In this document: positions 25,921 to 60,424 of the stretch, piece after piece
How the letters are laid out: every line of letters begins with the position of its first letter
How positions within the stretch are numbered: position 1 is the first letter of the stretch
Assembly: GCA_949752795.1 (NCBI GenBank)
Contig: OX457063.1
Span: 69,153,783-69,217,782 of the forward strand
Direction: 5' to 3'
Origin: Hyperoodon ampullatus
Lineage: Eukaryota; Chordata; Mammalia; Artiodactyla; Ziphiidae
Length of the DNA stretch: 64,000 bases
Made by a program: the position numbers and the translations under genes
The notes under the pieces: generated by a model
Told to the model about the DNA's origin: nothing
Databases searched by the model: none
Seen by the model: the letters and a program-made list of their open reading frames with translations, nothing else

Positions 25921-27395
25921 ATTTATAAAAATAACTTCAGCTTTCTCATCATAATGACAATTCAATAAATCCCCTCCTAGAAGTCAGGGGCCTTGACACT
26001 TACAATTTTTACTAAGAAAAACTTGCTTTTTAAATCTTTAAGCCATAATTTTTTTAACATCTAATAATCAATTTTTAAAAAATTTGGACAATGAAACTGT
26101 AACTATATTCAAAAATTTACAGTGAAATTTGTTACATAGTCAAGTATCAACTCTTAGTTGATAAATATTATAATTATTTAATGTTCAGGTAATTTTATAA
26201 ACAAATTACCAAATTACAAGACAATATTGATAGACCGTACATTTTCCAAACTGTAAGAACATATACTACTTTATATAGTTTAATATCCAGGGGAGATTTT
26301 TCCTACATTAGTGAAAATTAATTTTATTATAAATTTTCAGGAATTCTTTCTAATGTACCAAGATACAATATGAAAAAGCAGAAGTTATTTTTATTTTTTA
26401 TATAAACCTATGAACCTAATGTAGAAATCTTATGTTAGACAATTCCTTTGGCAGAAAACATTTAATTATAAACAGGTCTTAAATACAATCCATAAGATCA
26501 TGAAAAAGAAAGAAAAATAACAACCCTGTATTTCTTATTAACACCAAAAATATCATCTTAGTACACAGATTTAATAACGTTTTTATACTATCAACAACCT
26601 GCAACACAAAACTCATTACAGTATGGCAAAAATAATTTTTAATTTAAAAGGGAGAAGAAACGTCTGAATGTATAAAATTTCACTGATAAATGCCAATATA
26701 CACTATATACATGTTGCATGTTATATCATTACAAAACTACATTAGGTGAACTTAAGTGGCAGATCCCAATTTAGTGGGTGTGCAGTATTTATTCTACTTC
26801 AAAGACTTACACAGAATTAAGCTTTTACAACTCAGATCACAATTATACATGAATTATTTACACAAACATTAAAATAACTATTAAATATTGTTTGGGGGGA
26901 AAAATAAGATTTTCCATATATATGCAAACATTAATTATTATCAAGAGCAGCTTTGTAAATGTTTTTTATGTTTTGTTTTCTTTAAAGAATAGAAGATTCA
27001 TTTCCAAAAAAGTAAGGTGCCATTTTAGAATTTTTTATAAGTATATAATTGAATTCACATAGAAGGAAAATACTGGATAAAAAACAGAACAGAGACATGA
27101 AAGGTTACGTTTCTTTCCAGTTACTTGTACCTGAAATAAGACAATGACAGAAACTGGGCTTTCAAATACTGCTTGTTTTTCCCTTTACATGTAGACCAAG
27201 TAGTATACATAAGACTATTTTGTTCTAATATACAGTTTCTTTGAAAAAGGAACATACTTATAATCAAATTTCCGTAACTACATAAATGACAAAAATTTCC
27301 AGAGTACTGTCTTCAAATGGATTCTTGGTAGAAAGATTAAGGGCTTTCTTTAAAAAACAATATAGAAATCTTGCTTCCATGCAAGTTAACTTTTT

Positions 27396-27504
27396 TTTTT
27401 TTTTGGCGGCTTGCGGGATCTTAGTTCCCCGAACCAGGGATCAAACCCGGGCCCCAGCAGTGAAAGCGCCGAGTCCTAACCACTGGACCACCAGAGATTT
27501 CCCA
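27396..27504 (-). mobile_element. CHR SINE inside the STAM2 3' UTR
   Basis: Older short CHR copy in the same orientation as STAM2, flanked by exact caagttaacttttt at 27,382-27,395 and 27,505-27,518. Confidence 0.9.
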
Positions 27505-28736
27505 CAAGTTAACTTTTTAAAAACAAAACTTATGTCCATTGTTTTTCCCCAGTCTAAATACCATGTATCTGTAAGCATATATATTTGCATGTTGTGTTAT
27601 CTAAAAAGTTGGCAGATGATGCAGTAGTGTGCAAATTTTTAGGAAAGAAAACAATCCTTATTGGCTTACTACCTAACTCCTAAAGTATGTGGAATCTATT
27701 AGCACTATAAACTCACTTAAAACATAGGCTTCAGGAAAACTGTCTTGATGGCTTCCCTATAAAGCCATTGCCTGTTATTATTCCACAGGTTCAGGATTAC
27801 TTTTGAAAGGAATGGCCAAAATTTTCAAGTCTGGCATACCAGTGGTACTCAAATCATCTCTCTAAAAGAACAACACACATCAATAAAAACACACATCATC
27901 CACACTTGGTATATATATCACATCAAATTATTAGGAATGTCTCATAGCTCAGATTCACATATACTCTTGTAAAAAGGAAATGCAGCAACTCTGCACACCA
28001 CACTACAGGAAAACAAAACAAAACAAACAAAAAAACTGACCATACCTTCATTAGAGAATGGCCAAAATCACTTGAAAAGGTCATCAGTGGCAATTCTAAA
28101 TGCCAAGGACCCTTGTAGGAAAAGAAATGGTTTTTTTCCAGGGAATGGAAATGTTTTGTGGGGCAGTCCTCAGCCCACTTGTTGGCATGACTGGGGGACT
28201 GGCTAAATGCTTTATCACACAACTGCATTTACGTGGTCTTCACTGATAATAACAGAAAACATTTTTGTTCCTCCCAAAATGCTCTTGCTTCTGTAGACAA
28301 TTATATGCTAATTATTACTCAACACACCACTGAGAGCAAAACTGACAGTACTGCAAACACAGCTACAATTTAAGCAGCCAAAGGAAATATGCAGGGAAGC
28401 TAAATGCGTACACAAAAACATGTTCACCTTTTAAAATAATGATGGGTGGGAAACTCTGAAAAAAAAATGCAGACAAAAAATACTTAAAGGTTTCAGTGCT
28501 TTCCCAATTACGATATTTTAGGGGTAAATGGTGGTTTCTTTATACGCTCCTGTCTCATGTTGTTTAGTGTCATAAGGCTACTTACTGGTTGTCCAGATTT
28601 GTGTAGAGAGATTTGAAAGTAAGAAAAAACTAACTGGAAGGAACTTGAAGCTGCCTCTCATCAAAAATTTGACCTCAAACAAGTTGGGACTGAAAAAACC
28701 TTTTATGGCCTATTAGAGTAAAATGCGTTTCTGTGC

Positions 28737-28746
28737 TTTATTTATT
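28737..28746 (-). terminator. Proximal polyadenylation signal pair of STAM2
   Basis: Two overlapping AATAAA hexamers (AATAAATAAA on the minus strand), about 120 nt after the stop codon. Would give a very short 3' UTR. Use is unproven. Confidence 0.45.
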
Positions 28747-28862
28747 CATGGGCCTTTTGAACTGAGAAAAGATTTTTTTCTTCTTTTAATATTTTCAGAT
28801 TACAATCACAAGGGTCGAGTAGTACACTTAGGAAGGCTTTCAAGAAAATGCTTGGTTTGTTT

Positions 28863-49431
<20,569 letters not shown>

Positions 49432-49858
49432 TTAAAGTGATTAAAGGAAAAAACCTACAAACAAGAATACTCTAGCCAGCAAAGATATCACTCAGATTTG
49501 AAGGAGAGATGAGTTTCACAAACGAACAAAAGCTAAGGGTTCAGCACCACTAAGCTGGCTTTACAAGAAATGTTAAAGAGACTTCTCTAAGCAGAAAAGA
49601 CCACAACTAGAAATATGAAAATTATGAAAGGAAAAATCTCACTGGTAAAAGCAAATATACAGTAAAGGTAGTACATCAACTACTTACAAAGCTGGTAGGA
49701 AGGTTAAAAGACAAAAATAGTAAATTCATCTACAACCACAAGAGTAATTAAGGGATACAAAAAATGAAAAACTTTAAAATATGACATAAAAAAATTAAAA
49801 GTGTGTGTAGGGAAACGTAAGGTGGTTAGAATGTTTTCGAACGTAAGGTCATCAAGTT

Positions 49859-50157
49859 GGGACTTCCTTGGTGGCACAGTGGTTAAGAATCCACCTGCCA
49901 ATGAAAGGGACATGGGTTCAAGCCCTGGTCCTGGAAGATCCCACATGCCGCAGAGCAACTAAGCCCGTGTGCCACAACTACTGAAGCCCACATGCCTAGA
50001 GCCCGTGCTCTGCAACAAGAGAAGCCAAAGCGATGAGAAGCCCGTGCACCGCGACAAAGAGTAGCCCCCTCTTGCCTCAACTAGAGAAAGCCTGTGCACA
50101 GCAATGAAGACCCAATGCAGCCAAATATGTAAATAAAATAAGTCAATAAAAAAAGAA
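49859..50157 (+). mobile_element. Long CHR SINE
   Basis: gacttccttggtggcacagt head; flanked by gtcatcaagt at 49,849-49,858 and 50,158-50,167. Confidence 0.93.
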
Positions 50158-50261
50158 GTCATCAAGTCAAAAAATATACATATGATTATATATGTATATG
50201 TCTTGATATATATCTATATGTTGATATTTATAAACTTCATGCTAACCACAAATCAAAAAGG

Positions 50262-50602
50262 ACTTCCCTGGTGGTGCAGTGGTTAAGAATCTGCCTGCCA
50301 ATGCAGGGGACATGGGTTTGAGCCCTGGTCCAGGAAGATCCCACATGCTGCAGAGCAACTAAGCCCGTGCACCACAACTACTGAGCCTGCGCTCTAGAGC
50401 CTGCGAGCCACAACTACTGAGCCTGCGTGCCACAACTACTGAAGCCCATGCACCTAGAGTCTGTACTCCACAACAAGAGAAGGCACCACAATGAGAAGCC
50501 TGCACACCACAATGAAGGATAGCCCCCACTCACCGCAACTAGAGAAAGCCTGTGCGCAGCAATGTAGACCCAACACAGCCAAAAATAAATAAATAGATTT
50601 AC
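50262..50602 (+). mobile_element. Long CHR SINE, expanded middle
   Basis: gacttccctggtggtgcagt head and agccaaaaataaataaatag tail; the middle repeats the cacaactactgagcctgc unit. Confidence 0.92.
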
Positions 50603-50619
50603 TAAAAAAAACCACCCCG

Positions 50620-50915
50620 GGGCTTCCCTGGTGGCGCAGTGGTTGAGAGTCCGCCTGCCAATGCAGGACACACGGGTTCGAGCCCTGGTCTGGGAAGATC
50701 CCACATGCCATGGAGCAGCTGGCCCCGTGAGCCACAATTACTGAGCCTGCGCGTCTGATGAAGCCTGTGCTCCGCAACAAGAGAGGCCGCAATAGTGACA
50801 GGCCCACACACCGTGATGAGGAGTGGCCCCCACTTGCCACAACTAGAGAAAGCCCTCACACAGAAATGAAGACCCAACACAGCCATAAATAAATAAATAA
50901 ATAAAAATTAAAATT
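50620..50915 (+). mobile_element. CHR SINE, intermediate form
   Basis: Head like the young short copies (ggttgagagtccgcctgcca) but body and (AAAT)n tail like the long ones. Confidence 0.92.
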
Positions 50916-53130
50916 AAAAAAACCCAAAACCTAAAATAGATACACATACAAAAAAGAGAAAAGAATCCAAATGTAACACTAAGGATGGTCATCAAATCAC
51001 AAGAGATCAAAGGAAAAAGGAACAAAAAAGAACTACAATAACCAGAAACAATTCACAAAATGGCAGTAAGTACAAACCTATCAATAATTACTTTAAATGT
51101 AAATGGACTAAATGCTCCAATCAAAAGACATAGGGTGGCAGAATAAATAAAAAAACAAGACTCGTATATACATGCTGCATACAAGCAACTCACTTTAGAT
51201 CAAAAGATACATACCAACTGAAAGTGAGCAGATGGAAAAAGGTATGTGTTCCATACAAATGGAAACAAAAAGAAAGCTGGGGTAGCAATAAGTATATCAG
51301 ATAAAACAGACTTTAAAACAGACTGTAACAAGAGACAAAGATGGACATTACATAATGATAGAGGGATCTCTCCAACAGAAGATACAACAATTCTAAATTA
51401 TGCACACAACATTCAAGCACCTAAATACATAAAGCAAATATTGACAAACATAAATGTAAATATTGACAGTAATATAATAACAGTAAGGGACTTTATCACC
51501 CCATTTACATCAATGGACAGATCATCCAGACAGAAAATCAATAAGGGAACACTGGCCTAAATGACACAATAGAGCAGATGGAACAAACATATATAGAACA
51601 TTTCATCCAAAAACAGCAGAATACACATTCTTTTCAAGTGCACACGGAACATTCTCCAGGAGAGATCATATGCTAGGTCACAGAACAACTCTCAATAAAC
51701 TTAAGAATGAAATCATACCAAGCTTCTTTCTCTGACTACAGTGGTATGAGACTAGAAATCAACTACAAGAAAAAACTGCAAAGAACACGAACACATGGAG
51801 GCTAAACAATATGTTACTAAATAACCATGAGCCACTGAAAAAAAATCAAAGAAAAAATAAAAAAGTACCTGGAGACAAATGAAACTAGAAACATAATGAT
51901 CCAAAATCTTTGGGACAGAGCAAAAGCCGTTCTAAGAGGGAAGTTTAGAGCAACAGAAGTCAGGCTCAGGAAACAAGAAAACTCTCAAATAAACAACCTA
52001 AACTTACACCTAAAGGAACTAGAAAAAGAAAAACCAACAAAACGCAAAGGTTAAAAGAAGAAAGAAAATAAAGACCAGAGCAGAAATAAATGAAAGAGAG
52101 ACTAAAAAAAAATAGAAAAGATCAATGAAACTCAGAGCTAGTTCTTTGAAAAGATGAATAAAATTGATAAAACTTTAGACAGACTCAACAAGAAAAAAAG
52201 ACAGGGCCCAAATAAATAAAATCAAACATAAAAGAGAAGTTATGACTGACAATGCAAAAATACAAGGGGTCATAAGAAATTACTATGAACAACTGTATGC
52301 CTGTAAAAGGGGCAACCTAGGAAAAATGGATAAATTCCTAGAATGTGCAATCTCCCAGGACTGAATCAGGAAGAAAAAGAAAACATGAACAGACCAATTA
52401 CCAGTAATAAAACTGAATCAGTAGTTCAAACAAACAAACAAAAACACCCTCCAAGAAACCAAAGTACCAAAGTCCAGGACCAGAGGGCTTCACAGGTGAA
52501 TCTATCAAATATTTAATGAAGAGTTAATATCTACTCTTCTCAAACGATTTCAAAAAATGGAAGAGGAACGAATGCTTCCAAACTCATTCTACCAGGCCAG
52601 CATCATCCTGATATCAACACCAGACAAAGAAATCACACAAAAAAAGAAAATTATAGGCCAATATCACTGATAAGTATAGACGTAAAAATCCTCAAAAACA
52701 TATTAGCAAACCAAATTCCACAATACAGTAAAAGGATCACACACACAATCAAGTGGGATTTATCCCAGTGATGCAAGGATGGTTCAACATCCACAAATCA
52801 ATCAATGCGATACACCACATTAACAAAGTGAAGAATAAAAATCATATGAGCATCTTAATAGAAACAGCTTTTGACAAAATTCAAAATCCATTTGTGATAA
52901 AAACACTCAATAAAGTGGGTATAGAGGAAACATTACCTCAAAGTAATAAAGACCATATATGAAAAACCCAGAGCCAACCTCATACTCAATGGTGAAAAGC
53001 TGGAAGTATTTCTCCTAAGATCAGAAACAAGACAAGGATGCCCACTCTTGCCACTTTTATTCAGCAGAGTATTGGAAGTCCTACCCACAGCAACCAGACA
53101 AGAAAAAGAAATAAGGGAAATCCAAATTAG

Positions 53131-53372
53131 AAAGGAAGAAATAGGGCTTCCCTGGTGGCGCAGTGGTTGAGAGTCCGCCTGCCAATGCAGGGGACACGGG
53201 TTTGTGCCCCGGTCCAGGAGGATTCCACATGCCGCAGAGCGGCTAGGCCCGTGAGCCATGGTCGCTGGGCCTACGCGTCCAGAGCCTGTGCTCCGCAACA
53301 GGAGAGGCCACAACAGCGAGAGGCCCGCGTACCGAAAAAAAAAAAAAAAAAAAAAAAAAAAAGGAAGAAATA
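53131..53372 (+). mobile_element. CHR SINE with exact 13-bp TSD, inside L1 ORF2
   Basis: Body 53,144-53,359 with long A tail, flanked by aaaggaagaaata at 53,131-53,143 and 53,360-53,372. It cuts the reverse-transcriptase region of the L1. Confidence 0.97.
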
Positions 53373-55809
53373 AAACTGTCACTGTTTGCAAATGATATAC
53401 TATATGTTGCTTTTCTATACATTAACAACAAACTATCAGGAAGGAAAATTAAGAAAATAATCCCACTTACAATTGTATTAAGAAGAATACAATTCCTAGG
53501 AATAAATCTGACCAATGAGGTAAAAGACCCATAGTTAGAAAACTACAAGACACTGAAGAAAGAAGTTGAAAGCAACAATGTCCTGTGTTCTTGGATTGGA
53601 AGAATTAATATTGTTAAAATGACCATACTACCCAAGGCAATTTACAGATTAAATGCAATCCTTATCAAAATACCAATGGCATTTTTCACAGTACTAAAGC
53701 AAATAATTCTAAAATTTGTACATAACTACAAAACCCCCAAATAGCCAAAATAACCTTGAGAAAGAAGAGCAAATCTGGAAATATGACACTAGCTGATTTC
53801 AAATTGCTAAAAAGCTACAGTAATCAAAACAGTATGGTCCTGACATAAAATAGACACATGGATCAATGGAACAGAATAAAGAGCCAAGAAATGAACAACA
53901 CACTTATATGATCAATGAATCCATGACAAAGGAGGCAAGAATATATAATGGGGAAATAAATTCTTCAATAAATGGTGTTGGGAAAACTGGAGAGCTACAT
54001 GCAAAAGAATCAAACTGGACTACTTTCTCACACCATATACAAAAATAAAGTCAAAATGGATTAAAGACCTAAATGTTAAGACTTAAAACCATAAAACTCC
54101 TAGAAGAAAACACAGGCAGTATGCTCTCTGATATCAGTCTTAGTAGTTTTCTTTGGATATGTCTCTTCAGGCAAGGGAAACAAAAGCTAAAATAAACAAA
54201 TGGGACTACATCAAATTTAAAAAGATTTGGAACAGTGACAGAAACTATCAACAAAACAAAAAGGCCACCTACTGAATGGGAGAAGATATTTGCAAATGAT
54301 ATATCTGATAAGGGATATCCAAAATACACCAAGAACTCATACAACTCAACATCAAAAAAAGCCATCAACCCAATTTAAAAAATGAGCAGAGGAAATGAAT
54401 AGATATTTTTCCAAAGAAGACTTACAGATGGCCAACAGACACATGAAAAGCTGCTCAACATCACTAATCACCAGGGAAGTGCATATCGAAACCACAATGA
54501 GATACCACCATGCACTTATCAGAATGACTATCATGAAAAAGACAACAAATAACATGTGTTGGCAAGGATGTGGAGAAACATGAACTCTCGTGAACTGCTG
54601 GTGAAACTGTAAATTGTGAGCCACTATGGAAAATGGTATGGAGGTTCCTCAAAAAATTAAAAATAGTACTGCCATGTGATCCAGCAATTTCACTCTGGGT
54701 ATTTACCCAAAGAAAATAAAAACAATAATTCTAAAAGATATATGCACTTCAATGTTCACTGCAGCATTATTTATAAGAGCCAAGATATGGAAGCAATCAA
54801 AGCACCCAGCAAAAGATGAATGGATTAAGAAGATGTGGTATGTGTATATACATGTATGTAATGGAATATTACTCAGTAATATTCTAAAAAAATGAAAAAA
54901 ATAAAATTGCCACTGTGACATGGATGGATATAAAGAATATTATGCTAAGTGAAATACTCAAAGAGACAAATACTGCATGAACTCACTCATACGTAGAATC
55001 TAAAACACAAAACAAAATGAAACAAATCGAACAGACTCAACAAATGGGTGGTTGTCAGAAGGGAGGGATTTGGCAGGGTGGGGGCAGGCAATAGATGAGG
55101 GAAATATTTTAAAACTTCAGTTTTAAAATAAATAAGCCACAGAGATAAAAATACAGGATTAGGAATACAGTTAATAATGCTGTAACAACTTGATATGGGC
55201 ACAGATGGTGACTAGACTTATTATTATGGTGGTCATTTCATAATGCACCCAAATGTCAAATCACTATGTAGTACTCCTGAAACTAACAATATTTTACATT
55301 AACTATACTTCAGTTAAACTACAGTAAAATAAAATAAAATAAAAATACCAAGAAAGGCACAGTAGTTAGGATTGAGTAGTCTTACCTTTTCTTTTGCCAA
55401 ATATAAAAGTTGCACAGAAAGATTTCAGACGAGTACTTTTACTAATTTCAATTTTAAGTTGTATAATTAAATGTGCTGAGGTACACCAATAAAATGTCTT
55501 CTAAATAATTAAATACTAAATAAATTTCAAATGATCAATAATTCTATCAAATTCTTATTTCAAAGAAAGCCTTAAAAATGTGTTACAATATAAGGAAACG
55601 TGGAGTGAACTGTTCACTGAAGCATTTTTTTACGAGCAAAAAGGAAAATGGATTAAGAAAATACAGTAAATTCATACAATAGAATGTGAAAATGAGTTAT
55701 AAAGAACTGAACTGTCCAAAAATCTGTAAATCTCAAAATGATGATTTGTTTGGCTTATGCTGAGTTTTAAAAGCTAATAGTATATATAACATCCACATGA
55801 ACTTTTAAA

Positions 55810-56445
55810 ACAGCTAAATTGAGATATAATGCACATCCCAATACAATTCACCATTTAAAGTGTACAATTCAATGTTTTTAGTATATTCACAGAATTGTGC
55901 AACTATCACCACTAATTTTAGAACATTTTCATCATCCTAAAAATAAATCCCTAACCATGGGAAATCACAACCCATTCTCCCCCTAGACAACCATTAATTT
56001 ACTTTGTTTCTATACGTTTTTTGGACTTCACATATAAATGAAATCATATAACATACAGTCTTTTGTAACCGGCTTCTTTTACTTAGTATAATGTTTTCAA
56101 GGCTCATCCATGTTGAAGCATGTATCAGTACTTCACTTCTTTTTACAATATTGAATAATATTTCATTCTACAGATATACCTCATTTTATTTATCCGTTCA
56201 CCAGCTGATGAACATTTGGGTGGGGTTTTCTTTGTGTTTTTTTTGGCTAAGTTTGAATAATGCAGTGCTGCTATGAACGTCTGTGTACAAGTTTTTGTGT
56301 GGATATATGTTTTCATGTATCTTTGGCATATACCTAGGAGAACTGCTGAGTTGTATGGTAACTGTTCAGTTTTTTTAGGAAATGGCAAACAGTTTTCCAA
56401 AGCAGCTGTATCATTTTACATTCTTACTAGCAATATATGAATGGT
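55810..56445 (-). mobile_element. L1 3' fragment, reverse orientation
   Basis: gctaaattgagatataatgc, gaattgtgcaactatcacca, ggctcatccatgttgaagca, ctaggagaactgctgag: standard L1 3' text read on the minus strand. Confidence 0.85.
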
Positions 56446-57925
56446 TCATATAAAACTAAAACTTTGTGTTTTAAAAAAACATTTAAAAGTATGCTCTATT
56501 CTTTAGATATACATATACAGACAGTAAATATATTAACATATGCACGAGAATGATAAACACCAAACTGGAGGTGGATGGGGAATTAAAACGATGTACACAG
56601 GGACTTAACTGTATTTGTAAACTTTTGTTTATTAAGTTGCAAAGTGAGTATGCAGAAATTCTTTATTTTATTCTCAGTATCTTTTTTGTGGTCAAATATT
56701 TCATGATCAAAATAAAAATTAAAATGTAAATTTTTAAAAAGCGTGGTCAAACTATAATAATTTAATTATTTAGCATGTTTACTCTAACTTTTACAATTTC
56801 AATATCAAGAGAGACAATACAATATTTTTCTACTAGTATAGAGAAGTGGGGATATAAAAACTAGCACTTTAGAAACATTTTCTTTATGCCTTTTCCCCTT
56901 TTAATAAATATATCCTATAATTTTAAATACAGACAAACCTGGGTACTATATACATATAAGGGTACTATTATCACTATGATAAGCTGGAAGGATGGTAGGA
57001 ATCTAGAGTAGTTCCTTTTTTAAAGGCAAGGAATAGTAAAAGAAACCAAAAAAATAAACAGGCTTATTAGCAAACAGCTATACTTTGCAAGTAGGAAAGA
57101 AAAATACAGAATCCAGTTGACCTCAATTTAACACTGTTAACAAACTTTTAAAAATCATGCAAATTGCCTAACACAATTTAAGGATAAAAGGCAATTATTC
57201 TGACATATGTGATGAAATGAAAAGTCAGAGACTTTAGAAAAGTAATATATTTTTGCCTACCATAAGTTCTAGACTCAAGCACCAAGCTCTGTAGGCGGAA
57301 ACATATCTACTCAGGCCCAGCTTCTTCCCTTGTACAAAGATGACTAACTCTTCTACAGGGAAAGTCAGACCAGGCTATATTTTTCAGAGGTTTAAAATGC
57401 TTAACTATTTCTTAATTACATATCTAATAATTCCAGTGAATTCAAAAGTACAGACAAGAAAAAAAAGAAAGCAAAAATCTTCTAATTCTACAAACCTCTT
57501 GGAAAACTATGATGCATATTTTCCCAGACTTCTTCCTATATATGTATATGGAAAAATAATAAAAATATGTGTAAAACTAAATAAAATAGGCTTATAAGTA
57601 TAAGGTGTCCAAAGAGAGAACCCAAAAACTGATAACCACTTCCCTGCCAAATGAACAAGTTGAGAAACAAAACAAAGAATAAAATATCACTGTCATTACT
57701 AATAGAAGCTTTGGGTGTGCTGGACAAATGGGCTTGCTAATAGCCCCAGAGGTGTACGTGTTAGCACTAGACAGAAAAAGAGCTCTCCCTCAGGGCTGAA
57801 CCCCTGCACAACTTATTCCATGAAGAAATCACTCAATGGCTGTGGAAAGACTAGCTAGCTGCTATGCTGACCAAGGGCATCAGTAGGGCCAGTTACTCCC
57901 TAATTTGCCAATCAGATAAGATACT
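56446..57925 (-). other. STAM2 intron 1, no feature seen
   Basis: Mostly unique. The more GC-balanced patch at 57,690-57,900 could be a conserved element or an old repeat; nothing recognised. Confidence 0.45.
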
Positions 57926-57929
57926 GTGA

Positions 57930-58070
57930 TCATACTAAATGTATCATTTCCTAACCTGCATTTCCACTTATAATAAACATCTCTCCATGTTCACAAATAT
58001 ATGTCTATACTAACATTTTTAATAGCTGCATGATGCACCACTGTATACAGTGTGGCCACAAAGTGCCTAT
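57930..58070 (-). mobile_element. Short L1 3' fragment
   Basis: ataataaacatctctccatg and taatagctgcatgatgcacc match reverse L1 3' text. Confidence 0.5.
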
Positions 58071-58197
58071 ACAAGCTAGTAAGAAGTCATCAGCAAACTA
58101 TCATTTTAAATACATCAAGTACTCAGCCTCTCTTCTTTGATACACTTACTGTTACCATTCATATTGATGTCCCACATAGAATAAATACAATAATTAG

Positions 58198-58433
58198 AAG
58201 AGGTCAGGGGCTTCCCTGGTGGCGCAGTGGTTGAGAGTCCACCTGCCGATGCAGGGTACACGGGTTCGTGCCCCAGTCCAGAAAGATCCCACATGCGGCA
58301 GAGCGGCTGGGCCCGTGAGCCATGGCCGATAAGCCTGTGCATCCGGAGCCTGTGCTCCGCAATGGGAGAGGCCACAACAGTGAGAGGCCCGCGTACCGCA
58401 AAAAAAAAAAAAAAAAAAAAAAAAGAGGTCAGG
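58198..58433 (+). mobile_element. CHR SINE (short) with TSD
   Basis: Body 58,209-58,422 with A tail, flanked by aagaggtcagg at 58,198 and 58,423. Confidence 0.96.
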
Positions 58434-58479
58434 ACTTCATGCATAGGCCTTTCTGTAGATGTGTCATAGCATACACACT

Positions 58480-58675
58480 TAATCTTATCTACTGTCTGCC
58501 TCTGCCACTGTTACTCTTCCTCCACCCAATCCTCAGAAGGAATGTAGACTGCATTATGGCAGGAATTTTTTGTTTTGTTTTGTTCACTATTATTATTTCC
58601 AATTCATAAAACAGTATTTGGTGCACATAGCACGTGCTGAGTAAATATTTGTCAAATGAATGAATGAATGAATGA
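58480..58675 (+). repeat. L2 LINE 3' end with (AATG)n
   Basis: gcacatagcacgtgctgagt aaatatttgt ending in four AATG units. Confidence 0.75.
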
Positions 58676-60085
58676 TGCTCATTGCTCCTTCATATCCTAT
58701 AACCCTGGTACAATGGCTGTAAAGTGGGAAACAATAGCAGAACTTCTGATTGTATGAACTCTAACAGCCTTTAAGAGGCCCCATGTGCCCCCAGTGAAGT
58801 CTGTGCAAACTTCTGGACCAGTTAAGAGCTTCACCGCTGAGCTGACATCAAGGGCTGCACAGGATCAAGCTTCAATAGCAACACCCTGTGGCAACAAAAG
58901 GCAACAGCACTAGGGGGCTTAAGAGGGAGGTTACAGTTCTCTGCTTGTTTACTAAAGAGGAATGACAATACCTCTGGGAATTTCAACAGGCAGACAAGGT
59001 AAGTGCGGAAGGGAATGCCTGAGAGGGAGGCAAAGGACTTCTTGTATAGTGATATATAGGTGACTAACTTTTTACCTTGAGTCTGAAGAACAAATCACAT
59101 ATATTACATATGACTTGCCAGCTTCATGCTCAACTCTTCTCTTTGCTTATAATAGATGGGGTTTTGTTTTTGCTGTACAGATTGATCTTTTTTTTAAATG
59201 TCATTTGGCAATGTTATAACTACCTGAGATTAAATATTCACCCATATATTTTTCTGTATATATATTATTTCTCATTTACAGGCAAATCCTTAGTCTTTCT
59301 GAAATTTCATTTGGCACATGGAGTGAGGCACGGATAGAAAAGTATTTTTATAAATTATTTTCAGTAGTTCCAAAATCTAAGAATCTATCCTTTCCTCTCT
59401 GATCTGAGAAGCCAGCATAATCAATTACCAAATTTTGCCAGTACATATGTGTATGAGTACAAATACACACACTCACACCCACTCATGCCCACCCCCCACA
59501 TGCAAATGAGTCTGATTTTGGACCATCCAATAACCTACCTATTTCTGCTAGAACTCAACTTTTAATGATTACTTTTTCAATTTTGGCCATGTGATATATA
59601 ATTAAATGTGAAGCCTTTTCAATACCCCTCAAAACCCTTCCAACAATTTCAAAAATATCTAAACAGAATTTTTTTTACTTGATGTAATTCTTATAGAAAA
59701 TGGAAAAATCCTGACTTAAATACTCTATCCAGCATAGTTTACTTTCAACAAATATAGGACTCACAATTACTCTTTTCAAAGAGTATAAAATCTAAAGACT
59801 TTATGATGGCCTGGCAAAAAGGATTTCATTTTTCAAGTGAACGAAGTAACAGTTAAATTATGTACTTAGGAGTATTTTAAACTCCTGGAAAATTTTTAAA
59901 TATTATAATTAAGGAACCATTCTTTTATAGCATGTCACTTTGCCCAGTGTTGGGGCCATATCTCACATTATCCTATGTCAAATTCATATAGGGGGAGAGA
60001 GTTAAAAGAGCCCTCCTGGGGCCTAAATGCTAAATTTCCAGTGTTTGGTGGGTGTAAGTTATAACATTTCATCACCAGGTTTTGT
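58676..60085 (-). other. STAM2 intron 1; mostly unassigned
   Basis: No exon seen. 59,170-59,390 resembles a reverse L1 ORF2 scrap, and 59,460-59,500 is a short CA/C-rich patch. The CpG island expected for STAM2 exon 1 is absent. Confidence 0.45.
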
Positions 60086-60089
60086 TTTG

Positions 60090-60424
60090 TTTTTTTAAAT
60101 AAATTTATTTTATTTATTTATTTTTGGCTGCGTTGGGTCTTCGTTGCTGTGCGCGGGCTTTCTCTAGTTGCAGCGAGCGGGAGCTACTCTTCATTGCAGT
60201 GCGCAGGCTTCTCACTGCGGTGGCTTCTCTTGCTGCAGAGCACAGGCTCTAGGCATGTGGGCTTCAGTAGTTGTGGCTCGTGGGCTCTTGAGTGCAGGCT
60301 CAGTAGTTATGGCGCACAGGCTTAGTTGCTCTGTGGCATGTGGGATCTTCCCCGACCAGGGTTTGAACCCATGTCCCCTGCACTGGCAGGCAGATTCTTA
60401 ACCGCTGCGCAACCAGAGAAGTCC
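60090..60424 (-). mobile_element. Long CHR SINE
   Basis: Starts (on plus) with the AAAT-complement tail and ggctgcgttgggtcttcgtt, and ends aaccagagaagtcc. Same orientation as STAM2. Confidence 0.92.

Larger units (their letters stand above)
25900..28862 (-). other. STAM2: STAM2 3' untranslated region (extent inferred)
   Basis: About 3 kb of AT-rich, largely unique sequence after the stop codon, free of repeats except one SINE at 27,396-27,504. It ends near the SINE at 25.47-25.76 kb. Several runs of TTTATT (AATAAA on the minus strand) occur. The end is inferred from sequence character and the AATAAA at 25,915-25,920; a shorter form is also possible. Confidence 0.55.
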
